NCBI RefSeq assembly: GCF_003664255.1
Contig: NZ_RCCV01000002.1
Coordinates: forward strand, 64,501-128,500
Reading direction: 5' to 3'
Length of the DNA: 64,000 nt
From: Micromonospora sp. M71_S20
Lineage (GTDB): Bacteria; Actinomycetota; Actinomycetes; Mycobacteriales; Micromonosporaceae
Positions within the stretch are counted from its first letter, which is position 1; every line of letters begins with the position of its first letter. The notes beneath the pieces are model-generated. The model had not been told where the DNA came from and did no database searches. It saw only the letters and a list, made by a program, of their open reading frames with translations. Below, piece after piece: positions 43,948-53,122 of the stretch. The translations under genes and the position numbers were made by a program.

Positions 43948-44700
43948 ATGGCGACGACCCCCACCGACCGCAGGACCATGCTCGCCCGGCGACTCCGGGT
44001 CGACATCGACACCGGCACCTTCCCGGCCAGCAACTACCAGCGGCTGATGGGCATCCAGGAACTGAAGCCCGTCGACGAGCTGCGCACCGAATCCGACGAG
44101 GCGTACGAGGACGACGGCGCGGCCCGCGAGTCCGTCACCGGCTACAACTGGCGGCTGGAGGTGAAGATCCTCCACTCGACCAATGCGGCCGGCACCAGCC
44201 TGGACCCGGTACATGCCTTCCTCCAGACCAAGTTCCAGGCCGCCAAGGGCAACGTGCGCCTGGGCGAGTTCGGAGTGCGCTGGTACGACCGCAACGGCGT
44301 CGGCGACGCTTGGGAGGGACGCGCCTACGTCAAGCAGTGGTCCCCGGACGGCGGCAACGGGGGCGCCCAGGACACCGTCTCCCTCGTCATCCAGGGCCAG
44401 GGCCCGCTCGACGCCGAAGTGACCAACCCGGCTGGCGACCTGACGCCGGCGGTGACAGGACTTGCGCCGGCCGGCGGCCCGACGGCCGGCGGGAACCTCG
44501 TCAACGTCTACGGCACCCACCTGACCGGCGCGACCGACGTGGACTTCGGCGCGAACCCGGCCGAGGACGTCACCGTCGTGTCGGACTCGCACCTGGTGGC
44601 GGTCGCCCCGGCCGGCGCCGCCGGCACCGTCCAGGTGTCCGTGACCACGCCCGACGGCACCAGCCCGAACGTCGACGCCGACAACTACACGTACGCCTGA
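43948..44700 (+). CDS. Major tail protein with C-terminal IPT/TIG Ig-like domain
   Basis: 250 aa. The N-terminal 165 residues form the tube protein. The last ~85 residues (TPAVTGLAPAGGPTAGGNLVNVYGTHLTGATDVDFG...VTTPDGTSPNVDADNYTY) are an IPT/TIG Ig-like domain. Such domains decorate the outside of siphophage tails and may bind surface sugars. TGATG overlap with gpG. Confidence 0.87.
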   Translation: MATTPTDRRTMLARRLRVDIDTGTFPASNYQRLMGIQELKPVDELRTESDEAYEDDGAARESVTGYNWRLEVKILHSTNAAGTSLDPVHAFLQTKFQAAKGNVRLGEFGVRWYDRNGVGDAWEGRAYVKQWSPDGGNGGAQDTVSLVIQGQGPLDAEVTNPAGDLTPAVTGLAPAGGPTAGGNLVNVYGTHLTGATDVDFGANPAEDVTVVSDSHLVAVAPAGAAGTVQVSVTTPDGTSPNVDADNYTYA

Positions 44701-45254
44701 TGGCCAAGAAGTTCGGCGACCTCGACGAGTACTGGAGCCCCGGACTCACGCTGACCGTCAAGGGCAAGGAGTACACCGTGCCCCTGGCCAGCGCGGAGCT
44801 GGGGCTCTGGTGCCGTCGCATCGCGCAGATCACCGGCGACGTGCACGGGGCCTCCACCGAGGCCGACATGCAGGCCGCTGTTGAGCGCATCGACGCGCTG
44901 CCCGAGCTGCCCGGCGGCGGCGACGTCAGCCTGCCCGAGCGGGTCCTCGGCCCCGTCTACCAGCAGATGGCGGCCGACGGTGTGGAGGACCCCTACATCC
45001 AGTTCTCGGGGCAGACCGCCTACCTGTGGATCATCGGCGGCGAGGAAGCCGCCGAACGGTTCTGGACCTCCGGTGGCCACCCGGAAGCCCTGGGCCCGAC
45101 GAACCGCAAGGAGCGTCGGGCCGCTGCCGCTGGGCAGACCAGTACGGGCGGGGCGAACGGGACCCGCACACCGGCCTCTACGAGTGGTACGAGGTCCCCG
45201 AAGACGTCCGGCGGGAGCGGTCGGGCGAGGCGGTCTCGTGGGAGACGCTCCTGA
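44700..45254 (+). CDS. Tail assembly chaperone, short form (gpG-like)
   Basis: 184 aa zero-frame product. LTLTVKGKEYTVPLASAELGLWCRRIAQI and ISFSG-type chaperone core, with the basic C-terminal tail read only when no frameshift occurs. Ends 216 bases before the tape measure start. Folds the tape measure protein during tail assembly. Confidence 0.82.
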   Translation: MAKKFGDLDEYWSPGLTLTVKGKEYTVPLASAELGLWCRRIAQITGDVHGASTEADMQAAVERIDALPELPGGGDVSLPERVLGPVYQQMAADGVEDPYIQFSGQTAYLWIIGGEEAAERFWTSGGHPEALGPTNRKERRAAAAGQTSTGGANGTRTPASTSGTRSPKTSGGSGRARRSRGRRS

Positions 45255-45451
45255 CCCACTGGCGGCTCATCGAGGCCGACCTGCACGACGTGTACGGCGT
45301 CGACGTGGAGAACCGCGGGCTGATGCGCCGCCGGTCGTGGCGGTGGCTGGAGGTCCGGATTACCGGCCTGCTCTCCGCCGACACGCGCCTGTATCGGGCG
45401 CTCGCTCCGGAGCCGGAAACACCCAACATCCCGGGCGCACCCCGGGCCTGA
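44700..45451 (+). CDS. Tail assembly chaperone, -1 frameshifted long form (gpGT-like)
   Basis: The zero frame is read to 45098, then the ribosome slips back one base and continues in the -1 frame to 45451. The product would be 133 + 117 = 250 aa, with the T part beginning DEPQGASGRCRWADQYG and containing WETLLTHWRLIEADLHDVYGVDV. The -1 frame has no convincing start of its own. Two-product chaperones of this kind are conserved in siphophages. Confidence 0.85.
45092..45098 (+). other. Slippery heptamer GGGCCCG
   Basis: In the zero frame it reads G GGC CCG, the canonical X XXY YYZ layout for -1 slippage. It lies where both frames remain open. Confidence 0.82.
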
Positions 45452-45470
45452 GCCCGGAGGGAGGGCCGTC

Positions 45471-47432
45471 GTGGCGCTCAAGCTCGGCGAACTGGTCACC
45501 TACCTGCGCGCGGATGACACCGCCCTCGACCGCACGCTGAAGGCCGCTCGGGGCAAGCTGGAGCAGGCCGGGCAGCGTGCCCGCGCGTACGGTCCGGCCG
45601 TCGGTGCCGCTCTCGCAGCTGGCATCGGCGCCGGCCTCCTCGGCGGCCTCCAGCTCGACGCGGCCCGCGCGAAGCTGGCCGCGCAGGTCGGCGACCCGGT
45701 CCTCGCCAAGCAGCTCGGCGAGGTCGCCGGCCGCGTCTACGGTCGCGGCTTCGGCGAGAGCGCGGCAGACGCCATGCTCGCCGCCCGGGCGGTGATGCAG
45801 TCCGGGCTCCTGCCGAAGGGCGCCGACGCGGCGATCATCGAGGACATCACCGTCAAGGCCCAGACGCTGGCGCAAGTCTTCGACCTGGACGTGACGCAGG
45901 CAGCCCGGGCCGCTGGGCAGATGGTCCGCAACGGCCTGGCGAAGAACGCCGAGGAGGCCCTGGACCTCATCACCCGCGGCTTCCAGGCCAGCGGCGACCA
46001 GGCCGGAGACCTGCTCGACTCGATGTCGGAGTACAGCACCCAGTTCCGCAAGCTCGGTCTGTCCGGGGCGGACGCGATGGGCCTGATGAATCAGGGTGTC
46101 CAGGCCGGCGCGCGGGACCTCGACACCGTGGCCGACGCGCTGAAGGAGTTCGCGATCCGGGCGGCGGACGGGTCGAAGAGCAGCGCCGAGGGCTTCAAGG
46201 CGATTGGCATGAACGCCGAGAAGATGACCGCGATCTTCGCCAAGGGTGGCCCGGCCGCCCGGGACGCTCTCGGCACCGTGCTGGAGCGGATCCAGGCGAT
46301 GAAGGACCCCACCGAGCGGGAAGCCGCCGCCGTGGCCCTGTTCGGGACGAAGGCCGAAGACCTGCAGGGTGCTCTCGGCGCGCTCGACCTGGACACCGCC
46401 GCAGCCTCCCTCGGCAAGGTGGGCGGCGCCGCCGGTCGGGCCGGGGACGCCCTGGAGCAGACCGCCAGCCAGAAGCTGGAGGCCTTCAAGCGGCAGGCCC
46501 AGGCCGCCCTCGTGGAGAAGCTCGCCGCCGCCGTCCCGTACATCGAGGCCACCTTCGGGTGGCTGTCGAAGAACTCCGGCTGGGTGGGCCCGCTGGCGAC
46601 CGGTCTCGGCGTGCTGGCCGGCGCGATCGCACTGATCGTCGGCGTGATGAAGGTCTGGGCCGTCGTGCAGACCGTCCTCAACCTCGCGCTCTGGACCTCG
46701 CCGATCACGTGGATCGTCGTGGGCGTACTCGCCCTGGTCGCCGGCATCATCTACCTCGCGACACAGACCCAGTTCTTCCAGACGATCTGGGACGCGGTCT
46801 GGACCGCCGGCAAGGCGGTCGTCGAATTCGTGATCAACTGGATCGTCGGCGGCTGGAAGTGGCTCATCGGCCTGCTGGTCGACGGGGCCAAGGCGTGGTG
46901 GGCCCTGTTCTCCGGCACCTGGACGAAGGTCGGCAACCTCGGCAAGGCCGTGTTCCAGTGGGTCATCGACAAGGCGATCGCCTTCAACCGGTTCATGACC
47001 GGGCTGCCGGGCCGGATGGCCGGCAAGCTGCGCTCGATGTTCACGCCACTGAAGGACGGCTTCCGCAACGCCCTGAACTGGATGATCCGCCGCTGGAACA
47101 ACTTCAGCCTGACCATCGGCGGCGGCTCGATCATGGGCATCGGCATCCCCAGCGTCACGCTGTCCACGCCGAACATCCCGATGCTCGCCAAGGGCGGCCA
47201 CATTCTCGGCTCCGGCATGGCCCTGGTCGGTGAGCGCGGCCCCGAGCTGGTGCACCTCGGCCGCGGGGCCACCGTGCAGCCGCTCGCGTCCGGATCGGCC
47301 ATGGCCGGCCTGCTGCGGCTGCTGATCAGCGGCGAGTTCCGGATCCGGGGCGGGGACCTGGTGCTGGTGCTGCGCGAGCAGGTGGCCACCCGGGGCGGCG
47401 ACGTGCAGCGCGTTATCGGCAGCAACACGTAG
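45471..47432 (+). CDS. Tape measure protein
   Basis: 653 aa, GTG start with GGAGGGAGG. Helical N-terminal PhageMin_Tail-type region, hydrophobic centre with several membrane-spanning helices (about 370-470), Trp-rich helices, then a compact GERGPELVHLGRGATVQPL ending. At about 1.5 angstrom per residue this predicts a tail near 100 nm (inference). Confidence 0.92.
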   Translation: MALKLGELVTYLRADDTALDRTLKAARGKLEQAGQRARAYGPAVGAALAAGIGAGLLGGLQLDAARAKLAAQVGDPVLAKQLGEVAGRVYGRGFGESAADAMLAARAVMQSGLLPKGADAAIIEDITVKAQTLAQVFDLDVTQAARAAGQMVRNGLAKNAEEALDLITRGFQASGDQAGDLLDSMSEYSTQFRKLGLSGADAMGLMNQGVQAGARDLDTVADALKEFAIRAADGSKSSAEGFKAIGMNAEKMTAIFAKGGPAARDALGTVLERIQAMKDPTEREAAAVALFGTKAEDLQGALGALDLDTAAASLGKVGGAAGRAGDALEQTASQKLEAFKRQAQAALVEKLAAAVPYIEATFGWLSKNSGWVGPLATGLGVLAGAIALIVGVMKVWAVVQTVLNLALWTSPITWIVVGVLALVAGIIYLATQTQFFQTIWDAVWTAGKAVVEFVINWIVGGWKWLIGLLVDGAKAWWALFSGTWTKVGNLGKAVFQWVIDKAIAFNRFMTGLPGRMAGKLRSMFTPLKDGFRNALNWMIRRWNNFSLTIGGGSIMGIGIPSVTLSTPNIPMLAKGGHILGSGMALVGERGPELVHLGRGATVQPLASGSAMAGLLRLLISGEFRIRGGDLVLVLREQVATRGGDVQRVIGSNT

Positions 47433-47440
47433 GGGGCGAA

Positions 47441-50200
47441 GTGGCGTACACCGACGGGGACAGCCTGCTGGTGCGCATCCGAATCGCGTTCGGCGCGTCC
47501 ATCGCCGCCGACCCGGCCACCTGGACGTGGACGGACGTCACCGCCTGGTGGCACGTCAACGATGACGTCACGATCGGGTGGGGGCGCTCGTCGGGCGCCG
47601 AGCAGCCGGAGACGTCGACGCTCGGCCTGACCCTGAAGAACCACGACGGCCGCTTCACCGCCGGGCATCCCTTGTCGCCGTACTGGCCGCACGTGCGGAA
47701 GTGGACGCCCATCAGCTACGACATCAACCTGGGAGACGGGGGCGGTTGGCGCAACCGGTTCAGCGGCTACGTCCGGAAGTGGCCGCTGACCTTGCCGGGC
47801 GCATCGCCGCTGATGGCCTTGGCCAAGATCGAGGCCGTCGGGGTGCTGGGCCGGTTCGCCCGCGGCAACCCGCCCGAGCTGTCACCGCTGCGCCGCACCA
47901 TCACCGCCACCCGACCGGTCGCCTACTGGCCCGGGGAGGACGGGCAGCTCGCCAGCCAGGCCGGGTCGGCAACGGCCGGCGGGTCGGCCCTGGCCGTCAC
48001 CGGCACGGTGGAGTTCAAGCCGGTCGCCGACTACGTCAGCTTCACCGGCAACACCACGATCTACGGCACGACCGCCCTGGCGGACCTCAAGGCCGGCGGC
48101 AGCCTGTCCGCGCAGGTGCCCGCCGCCGCAACCGCCGCCACCGCCGGCGGGCCGTGGACCGTGCACGTCGCCGCTCTCGTGTCCGCGCCGACCCTGGCCG
48201 CCGACATGATCGTGTGCGAGTGGACCACGGCCGGCGGCACCTACACCCGGTGGCAGCTCCGGGTCACGACGACGTCCCGCACGCAGGTCGTGGCGTACAC
48301 ACCCGCTGGCGTGGCGACCACCCTCATCGACCTCGGCAACGCGTCGGGCGTGTATGCCAGCTACGCCGTGAGTGCCTCCGTGGTGGCCGGCACGGTCACG
48401 GTGACCATGTATCGCGGGGCGACGACAGCGGGGGCAACGTTCGGCGGCACCCTCGGCGGCGTCACGCTCGTGACCGTCAACCCGACGGCCACCACCTCGA
48501 CCGGCGACATGCCGGCTGGGCACATCGCGGTGTGGCCCACCGCCACCGTGCCGATCCGCCGCGAGTCGTACCTCGACGCGTACGGCGTGCGGGTCACGGA
48601 GGCGCTGCGGTCGTGGCGCGACGAAGCCGCCGTCGACCGGATGGTCCGGGTCGCCGCTGAGGCCGGCGTCTCCCTGGCCACCACCCCGCCCCCGGCAGCG
48701 CACGTCGATCGGATGGGCCCCCAGAAGCCCGCCACCCTCACCACGCTCCTTGCCGAATGTGAGGCCGTCGACGGGGGACTCCTGCACGAGGCCGGGTTCG
48801 GGCTCGGGTACCTGACCCGCTCCGACCGATATAACCCGCCGGTCGCCTTGACCATCGACGCCGCCGCCGGCCAGCTCGGCACGCCGTTCGAACCAGTCGA
48901 CGACGACCAGACGTTGCGCAACCGGTGGACCGTGGAGCGGGTCGACGGGTCCTCGGCGGTCGCGGCCGACGCCGAGTCCATCGACCTCCAGGGCGAGATC
49001 GAGGCCTCAGCCACCCTCAACCTGGCCACGGACGCGCCGGTACCGCACCACGCCGCGTGGCGGCTGCGGCTGACCACCGTGCAGGAGCCCCGCTACCCGG
49101 CCCTGAGCCTCAACGTGGCCGCCCACCGGGAGCTGGCGGCGGCATGGTGCGCTTGCCGGCCTGGGTCTCGGCTGCAGGTGGTGAACCCGCCGCCGCAGAA
49201 CGTGCCGGGCGTCGTCGACCAGCTCATCTCCGGCGCGACGGAGACGTTCCGCGGTCGCCGGTCGTGGCAGGTCACCCTCAACGTGGTGCCGACGTCCCCG
49301 TGGATGATCGGCGAGGTTGGCGGCGAGCAGCGGGTGGCTGCCGACGGGTCCACGCTCGCCGCCGACCTGGCCGAGGGCGGCACGTCACTGCTGCTGTCGT
49401 CCACTGTGGCGAACGGCCCGTGGACCGAGAACCCAGCGGACATGCCGCTGGACATCAGGGTCGGCGGGGAGCGGGTCACCGCGACCAGCATCGAGAGGTC
49501 CCTCGTCGACACGTTCAGCCGCACTTCAATCAGCGGCTGGGGTGGGGTGTGGGGCGACATCACGTCCGGCTCGACATCCGCAGCCACCGTCAACGGGGCC
49601 GAGGGCTTGATCGCTGTGTCCGGGGTCAACGTCGAGCACCACATCGTGACCGACCTGGGGGCGCGTACGCAGGACGTGCGGGCGTGGATCAGGGTTCCCG
49701 TCACTCCGACCGGTGCGCCCATCAACGCCGGCCTGCTGCTGCGCTACGTCGACCCGCTCACCTACATCTGGGCGGACGCGCAGGTCGGAACCGACTCGTC
49801 GATCACGCTGCGGCTGATCAAGCGGCTATCCGGGGTGGTGACCGTACTCGGGTCCGTAGCGACCGGGCTGACGCACGCCACCACCGTGCCGCTCGCCATC
49901 CGCGCCGAGGTCAACGGCGGCCTGCTGCGCGCCCGCGTGTGGCCGAGCAACAGCCCCGACCCGGGCATCTGGCAGGCCACCGCCATCGATAGCGCCCTGC
50001 CGACCGGCACACGGGCCGGGATCGTGGCCCGCCTCATGACGGGCAACACCAACGGCACCGTCACGGTGCGAGTCGACAACGTGTCGGTGCAGCAGCCGCA
50101 GCTCGTCACCCTGTCGGCGCGCGGCGTCGGCGGGGTGCAGCGGGCGTGGCCGGCCGGCACCGAGGTGGACGTCTGGCAGCCCGCGATCGTGGCGCTGTAG
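47441..50200 (+). CDS. Large distal tail / minor tail protein with lectin-like modules
   Basis: 919 aa, GTG start 8 bases after the tape measure. N-terminal WTWTDVTAWWHVNDDVTIGWGRSSG... is the distal-tail fold. Residues about 150-370 (TRPVAYWPGEDG..., AAATAATAGGPWTVHVAALVS) look like a concanavalin-type beta sandwich. The second half (WGGVWGDITSGSTSAATVNGAEGLIAVSG... VDNVSVQQPQ) resembles another LamG-like fold. Likely baseplate plus receptor binding in one chain. Confidence 0.8.
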   Translation: MAYTDGDSLLVRIRIAFGASIAADPATWTWTDVTAWWHVNDDVTIGWGRSSGAEQPETSTLGLTLKNHDGRFTAGHPLSPYWPHVRKWTPISYDINLGDGGGWRNRFSGYVRKWPLTLPGASPLMALAKIEAVGVLGRFARGNPPELSPLRRTITATRPVAYWPGEDGQLASQAGSATAGGSALAVTGTVEFKPVADYVSFTGNTTIYGTTALADLKAGGSLSAQVPAAATAATAGGPWTVHVAALVSAPTLAADMIVCEWTTAGGTYTRWQLRVTTTSRTQVVAYTPAGVATTLIDLGNASGVYASYAVSASVVAGTVTVTMYRGATTAGATFGGTLGGVTLVTVNPTATTSTGDMPAGHIAVWPTATVPIRRESYLDAYGVRVTEALRSWRDEAAVDRMVRVAAEAGVSLATTPPPAAHVDRMGPQKPATLTTLLAECEAVDGGLLHEAGFGLGYLTRSDRYNPPVALTIDAAAGQLGTPFEPVDDDQTLRNRWTVERVDGSSAVAADAESIDLQGEIEASATLNLATDAPVPHHAAWRLRLTTVQEPRYPALSLNVAAHRELAAAWCACRPGSRLQVVNPPPQNVPGVVDQLISGATETFRGRRSWQVTLNVVPTSPWMIGEVGGEQRVAADGSTLAADLAEGGTSLLLSSTVANGPWTENPADMPLDIRVGGERVTATSIERSLVDTFSRTSISGWGGVWGDITSGSTSAATVNGAEGLIAVSGVNVEHHIVTDLGARTQDVRAWIRVPVTPTGAPINAGLLLRYVDPLTYIWADAQVGTDSSITLRLIKRLSGVVTVLGSVATGLTHATTVPLAIRAEVNGGLLRARVWPSNSPDPGIWQATAIDSALPTGTRAGIVARLMTGNTNGTVTVRVDNVSVQQPQLVTLSARGVGGVQRAWPAGTEVDVWQPAIVAL

Positions 50201-50212
50201 GAGAGGAGACAC

Positions 50213-50521
50213 GTGACGCACTGGAAATCGGGGATGCGGTTGACCCCGGCGCGGCTCGGGGAGCGGGAGTCCGGAGAAGTGCTGGTGTCGTTCACCGGCA
50301 CCAGCAACACCAGCCACAGCGTGGTATTCGCGGAGCCGTTCTCGGCGCCGCCACGGGTGTGGGTCGAGATCACCTCCAACCTGGGGACCACCGCACAGTT
50401 CGAGGCCCGGCCCATCAACATCACCGCTACCGGGTTCCAACTGTGGATCAACGTCACAGACCTGGCGCGCACTGCGCAGACCTTCACCAACGTCCCTGTG
50501 CATTGGATGGCTGAGCTATGA
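50213..50521 (+). CDS. H-type lectin domain tail protein
   Basis: 102 aa, GTG start after GGAGAGGAG. SGEVLVSFTGTSNTSHSVVFAEPFSAPPRVWVEITSN... follows the H-type lectin (discoidin/snail agglutinin) fold pattern. Probably the sugar-binding tip. Overlaps the endolysin start (ATGA). Confidence 0.75.
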   Translation: MTHWKSGMRLTPARLGERESGEVLVSFTGTSNTSHSVVFAEPFSAPPRVWVEITSNLGTTAQFEARPINITATGFQLWINVTDLARTAQTFTNVPVHWMAEL

Positions 50522-51384
50522 CGCGCGCACCGCAAAATCTGCTGGCGGTTCGCCGCCTGTTGCTCGACCACCTCAACATCGACCCGGACGCGGTCCGCGG
50601 TCAGGACCTCGAACCCGCCGAGGTTGGCATCGTCGGCGACCCCGCCCACCGGGGCGGCTACCACTGCGGATCCGACCGGGTCGTGACGCGGGACTACTCC
50701 GTCGTCGAGTCGCCCCGGGACTCCGCCGGCCTGACCCTCGACGCGGCGGCCCTCGACGTCGGCCTCTTCGAGGTCCGCGCCGGTGGCCGTACGCACAACC
50801 TGCGCACCTTCTCCACCTGGTGCGTCGCGCAGTGCGTCGCCGGCACCCCGGACAGCCGCGACATTCGGGAGATCATCTACTCCCCGGACGGCAAGGTCGT
50901 CCGACGGTGGGACCGCCTGCGCAAGCGGACCAGCGGCGACAGCTCGCACCTGTGGCACACCCACTTCAGCTTCTTCCGCGACTCGATCAAGGCGAACCGG
51001 GACCAGACGCCCCTGTTCCGCCGCTACCTGACCAGCATCGGCCTGACTGTCGCCGGCGGCGGGAGCGGCCTGACCACCCTGGGAGACGACATGATCGGAC
51101 TCAAGTACGGCGACAGCGGGGAGCACGTCAAGGCCCTGCAGTACACCCTGGAGGCCGCCGGCTACGACGTGGGTGCCGTCGACGGCGGCTACGGCGCCAA
51201 GACCGCGGCCGCCGTTAAGGCCGCCTGCGGCGGGCCGGACGGCCGCTACTTCGGCGGCATCCACTACTCCCGCCTGCTGGTCAAGGTGGCGCAGGCACAC
51301 GGCGGCCAGGAAACGCCCAACCCCGCCAGTGGCGTCACCATGCCGCAGGTGCTCGGCGAGCTGGCCCGCCGCCTGGCGCCGTGA
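50518..51384 (+). CDS. Endolysin: M15-like peptidase + peptidoglycan-binding domain
   Basis: 288 aa. N-terminal zinc peptidase of M15 type: GGYHCG, TLDAAALDVG and HLWHTHFSF give the His-Asp-His ligands. C-terminal PG_binding_1 repeat LKYGDSGEHVKALQYTLEAAGYDVGAVDGGYGAKTAAAVKAA. Cuts the stem or cross-bridge peptide of the cell wall at lysis. No signal peptide, so it needs a holin. Confidence 0.85.
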   Translation: MTRAPQNLLAVRRLLLDHLNIDPDAVRGQDLEPAEVGIVGDPAHRGGYHCGSDRVVTRDYSVVESPRDSAGLTLDAAALDVGLFEVRAGGRTHNLRTFSTWCVAQCVAGTPDSRDIREIIYSPDGKVVRRWDRLRKRTSGDSSHLWHTHFSFFRDSIKANRDQTPLFRRYLTSIGLTVAGGGSGLTTLGDDMIGLKYGDSGEHVKALQYTLEAAGYDVGAVDGGYGAKTAAAVKAACGGPDGRYFGGIHYSRLLVKVAQAHGGQETPNPASGVTMPQVLGELARRLAP

Positions 51385-51764
51385 CGACCCCATCCGACGC
51401 CCGACCGCCGGGCGGCGACGCAGGAGGCAGCTTCTTGCTCTGGAGGGAAGTCGACCGCCTCGACAGACGCGTCGACGAGGTGGCCACGCGCGCCGAACGG
51501 CTGATCGCCGAAGCTCGAGCGGAGCTGGCCGCCGACGTCGACCGCATCAGCGGCCGGGTTGACCGCCTGGACGAGCACGGCTCACGCGGCGTGGAGGCCC
51601 TGCGGCTGGAGGTGGCGAGGCTGCGCGGCGACCTCAGCGCGCACGAGGAGATGCACACCCAGGCGGCGCGGGAGCAGCGGACGGCGCGACGCTGGACGAT
51701 CGGCGTGGTGGCCGGCCTCATCGCTCCGCTGTATCCGTTCGTCATCGCTGCGGTCCTCCGGTGA
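51381..51764 (+). CDS. Coiled-coil protein with C-terminal membrane helix, lysis accessory
   Basis: 127 aa, GTG start overlapping the endolysin stop. Long coiled coil (REVDRLDRRVDEVATRAERLIAEARAEL...) then a single C-terminal helix (WTIGVVAGLIAPLYPFVIAAVL). Position after the endolysin suggests a holin partner, pinholin regulator or spanin-like role. Confidence 0.65.
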   Translation: MTTPSDARPPGGDAGGSFLLWREVDRLDRRVDEVATRAERLIAEARAELAADVDRISGRVDRLDEHGSRGVEALRLEVARLRGDLSAHEEMHTQAAREQRTARRWTIGVVAGLIAPLYPFVIAAVLR

Positions 51765-51891
51765 CCGAACAGCTGCGGTACCGAGGGGCCGGGCGGGACG
51801 TGGAGGGTTGGGGGCACACATCCCGCCCGGCGGTGGACAGCCGCGCACCTCGACCGTCCACTGTAAACAGGCGTCCAAGATCCGCTAGGCG

Positions 51892-52185
51892 TTACGTCGA
51901 CAGGCGGGCACGAACCTCGGCCGCGTGTGCCTCGGCGAGACGCATGTCGGCGCCGGCCGCACGCAGCAACTCCACCGTCGGTCCGCTGATCCCGTGCGGG
52001 TCCGCGAGAGCCACGCCGGCCTGAATGCCGAGCAGCTCCGGGTCGGTGGTCACCGCATGCACGGCGGCGATCGCCTCATCGCGGGGCGCGTCTCGGTCAG
52101 AGCCGATGCCGTAGCGGCCGGCGACGCCCGATAGCTCGGCCAGCTTGATCCGCTGCCACGCCGGCAGCGACGGCACATGCACCAT
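51892..52185 (-). CDS. Hypothetical protein, leftward in the lysis region
   Basis: 97 aa. Helical; begins MVHVPSLPAWQRIKLAEL, contains AAVHAVTTDPELLGIQAGVAL and ends AEAHAAEVRARLS. Opposite to the late operon, so probably cargo. No family recognised. Confidence 0.55.
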   Translation of the reverse strand: MVHVPSLPAWQRIKLAELSGVAGRYGIGSDRDAPRDEAIAAVHAVTTDPELLGIQAGVALADPHGISGPTVELLRAAGADMRLAEAHAAEVRARLST

Positions 52186-52211
52186 TCACCGACCGTACCG
52201 AGGAGGTACCC

Positions 52212-52520
52212 ATGACCAGCAGACCCCGTCCCGTCCTCATCATCACGATGGCCCTCGCCGCACTGGCCGCCGTGACCGGCTTCGCCGGGCTCGCCGACCT
52301 GCTTCCGGCCACGGTGATCCTGTGGCTGCTGCTGGTCCAGGCGGTCGCGGTCGCCGTGTCGGGCGTCTACCTCCAGTCGGTGGTGACGCCGCTGTCCGAC
52401 CCCCGCGCCAGCGACGGCACGCCGCTGCGCCGGCTCGCCATCGGCGGCCGCGTGCCGCCGGCGCCGGGCGTGAGCCGTGGCGACGACCAGGCGCCCCCGT
52501 ACGGACACCACGGCCTGTAG
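52212..52520 (+). CDS. Holin candidate, two membrane helices
   Basis: 102 aa, preceded by GAGGAGG. Helix 1 LIITMALAALAAVTGFAGLADLL, helix 2 VILWLLLVQAVAVAVSGVYLQSVV, then a hydrophilic tail (TPLSDPRASDGTPLRRLAIGG...). Class II holin topology near the endolysin. Its 3' part (66 bases) is duplicated at 54053. Confidence 0.78.
   Translation: MTSRPRPVLIITMALAALAAVTGFAGLADLLPATVILWLLLVQAVAVAVSGVYLQSVVTPLSDPRASDGTPLRRLAIGGRVPPAPGVSRGDDQAPPYGHHGL
52382..52447 (+). repeat. Holin 3' segment, copy 1 of a direct repeat
   Basis: 66 bases, 64 identical to 54053-54118, same strand and same reading frame (VTPLSDPRASDGTPLRRLAIGG). The copies bracket the PIN toxin cassette. Confidence 0.9.
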
Positions 52521-52537
52521 GTCCTGTGACGCACGCG

Positions 52538-52578
52538 AGCGGCCCTTGCTCTCCCTGCGGGGAGGACAGGGGGCCGCT
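52538..52578 (+). terminator. Terminator after the holin
   Basis: AGCGGCCC...CTCCC-TGCG-GGGAG...GGGCCGCT, nested stems, 17 bases past the holin stop. Similar hairpins follow the second holin scrap. Confidence 0.75.
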
Positions 52579-52654
52579 GCTGCGTGTCAGGTCCCACAAG
52601 CACTCCAGGCGATGCCCGTACACCCACGCCCCGGGACACAGAGCGCGTTGGCGC

Positions 52655-53122
52655 TCAGATCGTGCCGTCGAACAGGTCAGGACCGCCGTACTTGTAGGGC
52701 TTGTCCACCCAGACGCCGTCGACCTCTGTGCCGCACGGGAACCCGCCGTCGAACGTCATGAAGGCGTTCGCCTCGCCGATCACCGCCGAGGCGAGGTGGA
52801 TAGCATCGGCCGGCTTCAGCCGATAGCGCCAAGACAAGTCGCGGGCCTTGAGCGCCACCGGCCGGTCGAACTCGACAAGCAACAACCGCGGGTTGTCGAT
52901 CATCCGCCGGACGCGGTTCTCCCTGGCCATGTCGAAGTCAGCCGACCTCGGGGCACCGCGAACCTCAACCAGGATCAGAGGTGACGTCATGACGGTCACT
53001 TGGCCGGCGTCGGCGAGCCGCAAGAGATCCGCAACCGGCTCGTATCCCTCAGTCTGATTCAGGACGTAGAGGAAGGCGCAAGAGTCGAGGTAGACGGTCG
53101 AGGGGGTGTCAGGCCGACCCAC
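52655..53122 (-). CDS. PIN-domain toxin (VapC-like)
   Basis: 155 aa from GTG 53122 (a start 12 codons upstream would overlap its partner more). PIN acidic residues: VYLDSCAFLYVLN (first Asp), SPLILVEVRG (Glu), LKPADAIHLASA (Asp) and FMTFDGGFP (Asp). PIN proteins are Mg-dependent RNases; VapC types cut tRNA or rRNA. Its start overlaps the end of the upstream partner gene, the usual antitoxin-toxin coupling. Confidence 0.85.
   Translation of the reverse strand: MGRPDTPSTVYLDSCAFLYVLNQTEGYEPVADLLRLADAGQVTVMTSPLILVEVRGAPRSADFDMARENRVRRMIDNPRLLLVEFDRPVALKARDLSWRYRLKPADAIHLASAVIGEANAFMTFDGGFPCGTEVDGVWVDKPYKYGGPDLFDGTI

Noticed and set aside
51761..52024. Rightward 87-codon frame after the coiled-coil lysis gene
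   Set aside because: Low-complexity Arg/Ser composition and overlap with the better leftward gene at 51892.
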